NCBI GenBank assembly: GCA_903917305.1
Contig: CAIXAA010000018.1
Location: 1-5,107, forward strand
Source of the DNA: an uncultured Myxococcales bacterium
GTDB lineage: Bacteria; Myxococcota_A; UBA9042
Length of the DNA: 5,107 nucleotides
Reading direction: 5' to 3'
A model generated the notes under the pieces. It was not told where the DNA came from, did no database searches, and saw only the letters and a list, made by a program, of their open reading frames with translations. Both the position numbers and the translations under genes were made by a program. Positions 1-5,107 of the stretch are shown piece after piece; positions within the stretch are counted from its first letter, which is position 1; each line of letters begins with the position of its first letter.

Positions 1-405
1 GTCCGCTTCCTCCGGCCGCACGGTTCGATCGTCTTCAACGGGGACGACCCGGAGATCAAGCGGCTGCTCAAGGATCCGGAGATCTTCAATACCTTCGGGC
101 ATTTCGACGCCATCATCTGCGCCGGCCTCTACGACTACCTGCGCGTGCCGGTCGCGGTGAACCTGACGCGCAACCTCGCGCAGCGCCTGCTGCCGGGTGG
201 CACGCTGTACATCGGCAACATGGTGCCGCACATCCCCAGCCGTTGGATCATGGAGTTGCACCTCGACTGGTACCTCATCTTCCGCACCCACGAGGAGATG
301 ATCGCGTTTGCGCAGGAGGCCGCGCCGGACGACGACGTGTTCATCCTGCCGGAGTCCACGGGCTTCAATCCGTTCGTCTGCGTGCACCGGGCCAGCCATG
401 GCTGA
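1..405 (+). CDS. SAM-dependent methyltransferase, PhcB-like, C-terminal part (5' end outside window)
   Basis: The frame is open from base 1 to the TGA at 403-405, giving the last 134 residues of a protein whose start lies upstream. Seen: FDAIICAGLYDYL (residues 35-47), the strand-4 region of a Rossmann-type methyltransferase, then LLPGGTLYIGN (63-73), the strand-5 turn, then PSRWIMELHLDWYLIFRT (79-96). The G-L-(F/Y)-D-Y-L block followed by N...PS...ME...DW(Y/H)LI(Y/F)R is, as I recall the family, typical of methyltransferases annotated as 3-hydroxypalmitate methyl ester biosynthesis proteins (PhcB of Ralstonia). The SAM-binding glycine loop would lie upstream of the window, so activity cannot be judged. 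The enzyme would be cytoplasmic and would methylate a carboxylate, perhaps a 3-hydroxy fatty acid; that substrate is inferred only. The stop overlaps the kinase start, so the two are almost surely co-translated. Related methyltransferases of unknown substrate also exist. Confidence 0.8.
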   Translation, partial: VRFLRPHGSIVFNGDDPEIKRLLKDPEIFNTFGHFDAIICAGLYDYLRVPVAVNLTRNLAQRLLPGGTLYIGNMVPHIPSRWIMELHLDWYLIFRTHEEMIAFAQEAAPDDDVFILPESTGFNPFVCVHRASHG

Positions 406-3058
406 TGCGCTGCAAGATCAGGATATTGAACGGGAATGGTCGAAGCACCTCATCGACCAGAACCGCCGCGGCGCGCGCACCACCTTCATCATCGTCCTGT
501 TTCTCTACCCCGCCTTCGGCATCCTCGACTACGTCTACGCGCCGCCCGACCAGCTTGCCACGCTCTGGGGCAGCCGCGTCGTCGTGACCGCCGTCACTTT
601 GCTGATGCTGTTCGCAGGCTTGAACTCCAAGTGGTTCGAGCGCTGGCCGATGCCCATCACCGGCGCCTACATCCTGATGTGCGGCTGGGCCATCAGCTTG
701 ATGGTCTCCATCATGGGCGGCCTCGCGTCGACCTACTACGCCGGCCTCATTCTCGTGATGATCGGCGCCGGCCTCTTGAACCTGTGGTCGCGCAACGTCG
801 CCATCACGGTCCACGGCGGCATCGTCCTGTCCTACTTCCTGCCCAACCTGCTCGCGGGCCGCATCGGCGACAAGTTCACGGCGATTTCCAACTTCTTCTT
901 CCTCACCGGCAGCGCCATCATCGTCGCCGCCGGCCAGATCTTCACGTACCGCTCGCAGTACCAGCAGCTCGTGACGCAGCTCGCCTTGCAGCGCACCAAG
1001 GCGCACCTGGAAGAGGCGCATGATCAGTTGAAGCAACTGGACCAGTTCAAGTCCAAGTTCTTCGCCAACATCACGCACGAGCTCAAGACGCCGCTGACGA
1101 TGATCCTCTCCCCGCTGGAGCTGACGATCCAGGGCGAGCTCGGGCCGGTGACCGACGTGCAGAAGGCGACGCTGGGGTCGATGCTGCGCAGCGGCATGAA
1201 GCTCCTCAAGCTTATCAATGACTTGCTGGACCTGACCAAGCTCGAGGAGTCGCGCATCCGCCTGCGCATCGGCCAGCATGACCTGGTCGAGTACATGCGG
1301 TCGCTGGTGGCGCAGGTGCAGCCGCTGGCGCAGCGCAAGTCCGTGGACATGACGTTCGAAGCGGACGTGCAGCGGTCGGTGGCGTGGTGCGACATCGAGC
1401 GCGTCGAGCGGGTGTTCATCAACCTGCTGTCCAACGCCGCCAAATTCACGCCGCAGCACGGGCACATCTGGGTGCACCTCGTGGACGCGCCGGACAAGGT
1501 GACGGTCACGGTGCGCGACGACGGCCCGGGCTTCCCGGCAGACAAGGCCAAGGCGGTCTTCGAGCGCTTCTACCAGGTCGAGATGGGCGGCACGCGCAAG
1601 TACGGCGGCACGGGCATCGGCCTGGCGCTGGCGCGCGAGCTGGTCGACCTGCACGGCGGTCGCATCTGGGCGCAAGCCGAGGTGGGCAAGGGCGCCTGCT
1701 TCACGGTGGAGCTGCCCAAGGATCGCGAACATTTCCGGCCGGAAGCCGTGGCGAGCGAGCGCCCGGCGAGCACGGCGCAGGAAGTGGCAAAGGCGGAAAC
1801 CGAAGGCAATTTCAACGAGATGGCGGTCGCGGTCGCGGGGCGCGACGACTACAAGCTGCTGGACATCGCGGAGGCGACGGACCGTCGCGTCGTGGAGCGC
1901 GACCCGGACGAGAACTCGCGCGCGTGGACCGTGCTGGTCGTCGAGGACAATCCGGACATCATCCGCGTCGTCCACCTGACCTTGCGCAGGCATTTCAAGG
2001 TGATGGCGGCACCGGACGGGCAGAGGGGCTTGGAGATGGCGCGGGCCCAGAAGCCCAACCTCATCGTCACCGACTTGATGATGCCTGTGATGGATGGCCT
2101 GGAAATGACGCGCGAATTGCGCGCGGACCCGAACACCAAGCACATCCCCATCATCATGCTGACCGCGCGCGGCGACATCGAGGATCGCGTGACGGGCCTG
2201 GACAGCGGCGTGAATGCCTATCTTTCCAAGCCGTTCTCTGCCAAGGAGTTGCTCAGTACCACACGTGGCCTGCTGAACATCCAGGAGACGCAGGCGGACA
2301 TCCTGCTGACGCAGCGGCTGGACTCGCTGGAGACGATTGCCGGCGGTCTGGCGCACGAGATCAACAACCCGCTGAACTACATCAAGAATGCCGTGACGCG
2401 CGTGCAGATGGACATGGCGGAGGTGCTGCGGCTGGTGCACATCGGGCGCGAGCTGACGGCGGAGGAGGCGGCCAAGCTGCAGAAGCTGGAGGAGCGCGTC
2501 AAACGCATGTTCGACACAGCGGATTCCGGCGTGAAGCGCATCGCGGGGACCGTGCAGCTGATGGGCCGCTACAGCCGCGAGGGCTACACCCGGGCGCCGC
2601 GGCAGCACGACGTGTTCGAGGCGGCGCGCGACGTCGTAGGGCTGGTGCTGCCGGCGACGGGCCGAGAAGTGAAGGTGACGACCGACTTTGAAGGGCAAGG
2701 CGTCATCGAATGCATTCCGGAGGAGTTCAACCAGGTGCTCACGAACCTGGTGCAGAACGCCATCGAAGCGGTGACCGAGGGCACGGGCACGGTCGAGCTG
2801 CGCGGGCGCGTCGAGGACGGCTTCGTGCTGCTGACGGTCAAGGACAACGGTCCGGGCATCCCGGAGGACGTTCGCGCCAAGATCTTCACGCCTTTCTTCA
2901 CGACCAAAGGCCCCGGGCGCGGCATGGGCATGGGGCTGACCATCACCTGGCGCGTCGTGCAGAGCATCGGCGGAACCATCCAGGTCGGCGGGCAGGTGGG
3001 CGTGGGCACGGAGTTCGCCCTCAAGCTGCCGGCCATGGCGAGCGCGCCTCGTTCTTGA
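398..3058 (+). CDS. Membrane hybrid sensor histidine kinase with two kinase cores (6TM-HisKA-HATPase-REC-HisKA-HATPase), PhcS/PhcR fusion-like
   Basis: An inner-membrane sensor kinase of 886 residues. The ATG at 398 is chosen because it overlaps the upstream stop by 8 nt, is the first Met of the recognisable protein, and everything upstream in this frame is arginine-rich shadow of the methyltransferase. Seen in order: about six hydrophobic helices between residues 29 and 183 with very short loops; a coiled coil (about 186-218); HisKA with HELKTP, H227; HATPase with N346, DDGPGF (374-379), FERFYQ (388-393) and GGTGIGLAL (403-411); a charged linker (442-508); a receiver with E516/D517, phospho-acceptor D559, T589 and K611; a second DHp with LAHEINNPLNYI, H653; a second HATPase with N787, DNGPGIP (816-822), PFFTTK (832-837) and GMGMGL (842-847). 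All catalytic motifs of both cores and of the receiver are intact. There is no periplasmic sensor domain, so the ligand is probably detected within the membrane. Known: Ralstonia PhcS is a membrane kinase and PhcR a receiver plus kinase; this looks like both in one chain. Its real ligand is unknown. Confidence 0.93.
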   Translation: MADALQDQDIEREWSKHLIDQNRRGARTTFIIVLFLYPAFGILDYVYAPPDQLATLWGSRVVVTAVTLLMLFAGLNSKWFERWPMPITGAYILMCGWAISLMVSIMGGLASTYYAGLILVMIGAGLLNLWSRNVAITVHGGIVLSYFLPNLLAGRIGDKFTAISNFFFLTGSAIIVAAGQIFTYRSQYQQLVTQLALQRTKAHLEEAHDQLKQLDQFKSKFFANITHELKTPLTMILSPLELTIQGELGPVTDVQKATLGSMLRSGMKLLKLINDLLDLTKLEESRIRLRIGQHDLVEYMRSLVAQVQPLAQRKSVDMTFEADVQRSVAWCDIERVERVFINLLSNAAKFTPQHGHIWVHLVDAPDKVTVTVRDDGPGFPADKAKAVFERFYQVEMGGTRKYGGTGIGLALARELVDLHGGRIWAQAEVGKGACFTVELPKDREHFRPEAVASERPASTAQEVAKAETEGNFNEMAVAVAGRDDYKLLDIAEATDRRVVERDPDENSRAWTVLVVEDNPDIIRVVHLTLRRHFKVMAAPDGQRGLEMARAQKPNLIVTDLMMPVMDGLEMTRELRADPNTKHIPIIMLTARGDIEDRVTGLDSGVNAYLSKPFSAKELLSTTRGLLNIQETQADILLTQRLDSLETIAGGLAHEINNPLNYIKNAVTRVQMDMAEVLRLVHIGRELTAEEAAKLQKLEERVKRMFDTADSGVKRIAGTVQLMGRYSREGYTRAPRQHDVFEAARDVVGLVLPATGREVKVTTDFEGQGVIECIPEEFNQVLTNLVQNAIEAVTEGTGTVELRGRVEDGFVLLTVKDNGPGIPEDVRAKIFTPFFTTKGPGRGMGMGLTITWRVVQSIGGTIQVGGQVGVGTEFALKLPAMASAPRS

Positions 3059-3154
3059 TTCGACAGGCGATTCTCGTTCTGCGCTTGCCGCCTCCTGCAC
3101 CATGCCGTAGCGTCCAAATGAGCCCCAACCGCGCCTTGCCGCGAGGTGATGACC
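3059..3154 (+). other. Short gap between kinase and HPt genes
   Basis: These 96 bases hold no supported gene, no clear sigma-70 promoter and no stem followed by a T run. The lack of a terminator and the short distance suggest that the HPt gene is transcribed together with the kinase gene. Confidence 0.5.
3143..3150 (+). promoter_or_regulatory. Strong ribosome-binding site of the HPt gene
   Basis: GAGGTGAT matches eight consecutive bases of the full complement of the 16S rRNA 3' end (TAAGGAGGTGATCC). Its GAGG core ends 8 bases before the ATG at 3155. This decides the start against a GTG at 3146 and an ATG at 3149, both of which lie inside the site itself. Confidence 0.75.
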
Positions 3155-3631
3155 ATGCCCGTTCGGCCTTCTGTGCCCACGGAGAATGTCCGACCGCGCG
3201 CGGTCCCGGCGCCGGACGCGGTGCCGCATGCCGTCGCGCGTGCGCCGGTCGATATCGCCGTGCTGGATGATTTGCGTTGTGATCTCGGCTCTGTGGAGCC
3301 GGACGCGATCGTCTGCGACCTGCTGCGGATCTTCCTGGACTCCGCCGCGTCGCACATCGCCCGCATCGACGCGCTGGCACAGCAGCGCGATGCCGCTGCC
3401 GTGGCCTTCGAAGCGCACGGCCTGAAAGGGGCCGCCGCGACGATGGGTGCCCACCGCCTCGCGGAAGTGGCGTGCCTCCTCGAAGAGGCCGAGCACGCGA
3501 CCGCGCCGGTCGGTGCGGACGCGCTTGTGGCCGACCTCAAGGCAGAATTCCGCCTGGTCGCCGCCTGGTGCGCGGAGCACTTCCCCGATTCGTCCAAATC
3601 TCCGGCGCCTTCGCGACCTGCCGCGTCCTGA
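3155..3631 (+). CDS. Free-standing HPt (histidine phosphotransfer) domain protein
   Basis: A 158-residue cytoplasmic phosphorelay protein. Seen: residues 1-31 are proline- and alanine-rich and probably unstructured; 32-143 form the helical HPt bundle. The phosphorylation motif is AHGLKGAAATMGAHRLAEV (87-105), with H88 the phospho-acceptor and K91/G92 the usual companions in HxLKG. An acidic helix (CLLEEAE, 107-113) follows, as in other HPt domains, and the tail (144-158) is Ser/Pro/Ala-rich. Known: such proteins shuttle phosphate between the receiver of a hybrid kinase and the receiver of an output regulator. The kinase directly upstream has a receiver (D559) but no HPt of its own, so this protein is the obvious partner; that pairing is inferred from position. 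No response regulator with an output domain is in the window, so the next step is unknown. Confidence 0.88.
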   Translation: MPVRPSVPTENVRPRAVPAPDAVPHAVARAPVDIAVLDDLRCDLGSVEPDAIVCDLLRIFLDSAASHIARIDALAQQRDAAAVAFEAHGLKGAAATMGAHRLAEVACLLEEAEHATAPVGADALVADLKAEFRLVAAWCAEHFPDSSKSPAPSRPAAS

Positions 3632-3698
3632 GCGGCATCGGCTCCCGGCCGGCGGCCCGCAGATTCCCAGCAACCCCCGCCCGCCTGCGTGCCTTGCG

Positions 3699-3728
3699 TT
3701 GACACGCCTTGACCGTGCGGCGCATGCT
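3699..3728 (+). promoter_or_regulatory. Possible sigma-70 promoter of the porin-like gene
   Basis: A perfect -35 hexamer TTGACA lies at 3699-3704. After 18 bases comes CATGCT (3723-3728), which keeps the important second A and last T of a -10 box but matches only 3 of 6 positions. Transcription would begin near 3735, which fits translation from the ATG at 3760 and not from the ATG at 3724. A second TTGACC starts 10 bases after the first. The -10 is weak, so an activator may be needed or this may be chance. Confidence 0.3.
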
Positions 3729-3748
3729 GCGCTGGATTGCCGAAAACT

Positions 3749-3754
3749 GGGGAA
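3749..3754 (+). promoter_or_regulatory. Ribosome-binding site of the porin-like gene
   Basis: GGGGAA lies 5 bases before the ATG at 3760, while nothing similar precedes the alternative in-frame ATG at 3724 or the TTG at 3709. It supports the 3760 start, though the match and the spacing are only moderate. Confidence 0.45.
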
Positions 3755-3759
3755 TTGTC

Positions 3760-4965
3760 ATGAATCTCGCGCAACTGGCGTTGCCGTGGGTGCTGGCGGC
3801 CGCCTTTGCAGCGGCCAGCGGCGCGCACGCTGCGGAGCTCAAGCCCGATGACACCCTGCTTGTGCCGGAGTTGCACGGCTTTGTCGGGCAGGGCTACTTC
3901 GTGACGACCGGCAACAACTACTTCGACAAGTCGACCTTCAGCAATTTCGGCAGCTTCGAGATGTCGGAGGTCGGCCTCAACGTCACGGTGCAGTTGACCA
4001 GCCGGCTGCGCACCGGAATGCAGTTGTTTGCGCGCGACCTTGGCCCCATCGGCGATTACCGTGCCGCGATGGACTGGTACTACTTGGATTACAAGTGGAA
4101 GGATTGGTTCGGGATTCGCGCGGGACGCGTCAAGCTGCCGTTCGGCCTGTACAACGACTCCATCGACATCGATGCCGCGCGCAACGCCATCCTGCCGCCG
4201 CAATCGCTCTATCCTGCCGCCGACCGCGACTTCCTGCAGGCGCAGACCGGGGTCGAGCTCTACGGCTACCAGCACCTGGGCGGTCTCGGCGCGCTCGACT
4301 ACCGCTTCTACCTCGGCACCATCTTCATCGAGCCGCGCCAGATGAGCGTCGTCTACACCGTGTCCCGCCTGGAGATTCCCTACGTGACGGGTGGTCGCGT
4401 GTTGTGGGAGACGCCCATGGACGGTCTGCGGCTGGGCGGCAGCCTGCAGGCGCTGCGGCTCGACACGACGCTGGACGTGCCGCTGCTGATGACCCAGTTC
4501 ACGGTGCGCATCCCCGCAGTGTTTTGGGTGGCTTCCGCCGAGTACCTGATGGGCGATCTGCTGTGCGCCGTGGAGTACAGCCGCTGGCACCTCCACTCGG
4601 AGAGCAGCAACATCAGCCTGCTACCCGACATGGCGCGCGTCAACGAACGCGCCTACGCCAAGGTGTCCTATCGCCTTGCGCCGTGGTTGCAGCCTGGGTT
4701 GTCCTACTCCCTGTTCTTTCCGGACATGGACCACCGCGCAGGGCGCGCGGCCCAGCAACACGACGTCTCGGCGACGTTGCGCTTTGACATCCTGGCGAAT
4801 TGGCTGGTCAAGCTGGAGGCGCACTACATGGTGGGGACGGCGGCGCTGGGACCGCTGTTGGTGAGCGAGCCCAATCCAAGGTCGCCCGACAACGACAACC
4901 GGCCGCTGAGCGAACTGCAACCGAACTGGTGGCTGTTCCTGGCCAAGACAACCGCGCATTTTTGA
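3760..4965 (+). CDS. Porin-like outer-membrane beta-barrel protein
   Basis: Predicted 401 residues. Seen: a signal peptide (residues 1-24, hydrophobic core LPWVLAAAFAAAS, cleavage after AHA), then a mature chain full of alternating aromatic/hydrophobic strands (for example MDWYYLDYKW 104-113, YRFYLGTIFI 181-190, AYAKVSYRL 298-306, LSYSLFF 314-320), and a C-terminal Phe as in many barrels handled by the BAM complex. WFGIRAGRVKLPFGLYND (116-133) matches the R-x-G-R-x-K-x-P-x-G-L-Y-N pattern I recall from porin-like proteins of proteobacteria, so a trimeric or monomeric channel is likely; the solute is unknown. The 3760 start has the best ribosome-binding site, but the n-region then lacks a positive charge; starting at 3724 would add 12 residues including an Arg, so the start is not certain. 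The next gene, a binding-protein start coupled to this stop, suggests joint uptake or sensing of a small anion, perhaps phosphate (inference). Confidence 0.8.
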   Translation: MNLAQLALPWVLAAAFAAASGAHAAELKPDDTLLVPELHGFVGQGYFVTTGNNYFDKSTFSNFGSFEMSEVGLNVTVQLTSRLRTGMQLFARDLGPIGDYRAAMDWYYLDYKWKDWFGIRAGRVKLPFGLYNDSIDIDAARNAILPPQSLYPAADRDFLQAQTGVELYGYQHLGGLGALDYRFYLGTIFIEPRQMSVVYTVSRLEIPYVTGGRVLWETPMDGLRLGGSLQALRLDTTLDVPLLMTQFTVRIPAVFWVASAEYLMGDLLCAVEYSRWHLHSESSNISLLPDMARVNERAYAKVSYRLAPWLQPGLSYSLFFPDMDHRAGRAAQQHDVSATLRFDILANWLVKLEAHYMVGTAALGPLLVSEPNPRSPDNDNRPLSELQPNWWLFLAKTTAHF

Positions 4966-4967
4966 GG
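4964..4967 (+). promoter_or_regulatory. Ribosome-binding site of the binding-protein gene, overlapping the upstream stop
   Basis: GAGG shares bases with the TGA of the porin-like gene and lies 7 bases before the GTG at 4975. This arrangement points to translational coupling and to one operon. Confidence 0.55.
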
Positions 4968-4974
4968 CATTGCC

Positions 4975-5107
4975 GTGCGCAGATGGCTGAACATGGTCTT
5001 CGTCCTGGTCCTGCTCCCGCCGTCCGGCTCGCGGGCGGTCGAGGGGCAGCGCGTTCCGGTGCCACCGCTGCGGGTCATCGCACACCCGAGCAACCCTGCG
5101 ACCAGCA
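4975..5107 (+). CDS. Periplasmic substrate-binding protein, PstS/phosphate-binding-like, N-terminal part (3' end outside window)
   Basis: Only 44 codons are present. Starting from GTG 4975 the product has a classic signal peptide: MRRWLN with two Arg, a hydrophobic core MVFVLVLLPP, and probable cleavage after SRA (residue 21). The mature chain then reads LRVIAHPSNPATS (32-44). A strand of the form VIxxxxNPxxS directly after the signal peptide is, as I recall, how short stand-alone phosphate-binding-like (PBP superfamily) proteins begin, usually followed by a serine/leucine-rich segment; that part is outside the window. An ATG at 4993 is a possible alternative start but would lose the positive n-region. 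It sits 9 bases after the porin-like gene, so the two probably act together across the outer membrane and periplasm. The family call rests on few residues. Confidence 0.6.
   Translation, partial: MRRWLNMVFVLVLLPPSGSRAVEGQRVPVPPLRVIAHPSNPATS

Larger units (their letters stand above)
3632..3759 (+). other. Intergenic region between HPt and porin-like genes
   Basis: These 128 bases contain GC-rich self-complementary sequence near 3645-3660 (CCGGCCGG core) but no T run after it, so a rho-independent terminator is not supported. The second half holds a possible promoter with repeated TTGAC elements. It is the likeliest place for a new transcription unit to begin. Confidence 0.45.

Noticed and set aside
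308..397. Extension of the kinase by 30 residues to an upstream ATG at 308
   Set aside because: The added residues are an arginine/serine-rich shadow of the methyltransferase, and the overlap would be 98 nt. The ATG at 398 gives a normal coupled start.
145..405. A short separate gene beginning at the ATG-like start GTG/ATG near 145
   Set aside because: The same frame is open back to base 1 and reads as conserved methyltransferase sequence, so this is an internal codon of a larger gene.
1384..2691. A 435-codon plus-strand open frame inside the kinase
   Set aside because: It is a Gly/Arg/Ala-rich out-of-frame reading of the kinase gene, whose own frame has all the kinase and receiver motifs.
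3146..3151. GTG 3146 or ATG 3149 as start of the HPt gene
   Set aside because: Both lie within the ribosome-binding sequence; the ATG at 3155 has the proper spacing.
3637..3665. GC-rich inverted repeats after the HPt gene as a terminator
   Set aside because: The self-complementary CCGGCCGG is short, and no T run follows; such palindromes are common in GC-rich DNA.
365..3673. A very long open frame on the minus strand (about 1100 codons) opposite the kinase and HPt genes
   Set aside because: It is rich in His, Arg, Ala and Gln with no recognisable domain, and spans the antisense of genes with intact motifs. Long antisense frames are expected from GC-rich codon bias.
3709..3726. TTG 3709 or ATG 3724 as start of the porin-like gene
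   Set aside because: Neither has a ribosome-binding site, and both overlap the possible promoter. The ATG at 3724 stays a weak alternative because it adds a positive charge to the signal peptide.
2584..4596. A 670-codon minus-strand open frame across the kinase end, HPt and porin-like genes
   Set aside because: Low-complexity composition, no domain, and it crosses three supported plus-strand genes and their gaps.

Overview
This is a GC-rich, gene-dense window from a Gram-negative bacterium. The Gram-negative call rests on a signal-peptide-bearing outer-membrane beta-barrel that ends in Phe and on a periplasmic binding protein start. The protein families and a ribosome-binding site closely matching the proteobacterial anti-Shine-Dalgarno sequence suggest a proteobacterium. 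A betaproteobacterium is my best guess, but the window does not prove it. All supported genes lie on the plus strand.

Left part (1-3058): the C-terminal 134 residues of a class I SAM-dependent methyltransferase that resembles the PhcB family, the makers of 3-hydroxy fatty acid methyl ester autoinducers in Ralstonia. Its last codons overlap by 8 nt the start of an 886-residue membrane hybrid sensor kinase. The kinase reads: about six membrane helices, coiled coil, HisKA (H227), HATPase, receiver (D559), second HisKA-like hairpin (H653), second HATPase. In Ralstonia the comparable parts are separate proteins: PhcS, a membrane kinase, and PhcR, a receiver with a C-terminal kinase domain. Here they look fused.

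Middle (3155-3631): a small free-standing HPt phosphotransfer protein (H88), 96 bases after the kinase and probably in the same transcription unit. It could carry phosphate from the kinase receiver to a response regulator outside the window.

Right part (3760-5107): after a 128-base gap with a possible promoter come a porin-like outer-membrane beta-barrel protein and, coupled 9 bases downstream, the start of a periplasmic substrate-binding protein of PstS/phosphate-binding-like type, cut off by the window end.

Working model (inference): the methyltransferase makes or modifies a lipid-like signal, the six-helix sensor detects it, phosphate passes through the kinase, receiver and HPt, and the porin/binding-protein pair is either a target of the pathway or simply a neighbouring operon. 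No RNA genes, CRISPR arrays, insertion sequences or convincing terminators were seen.
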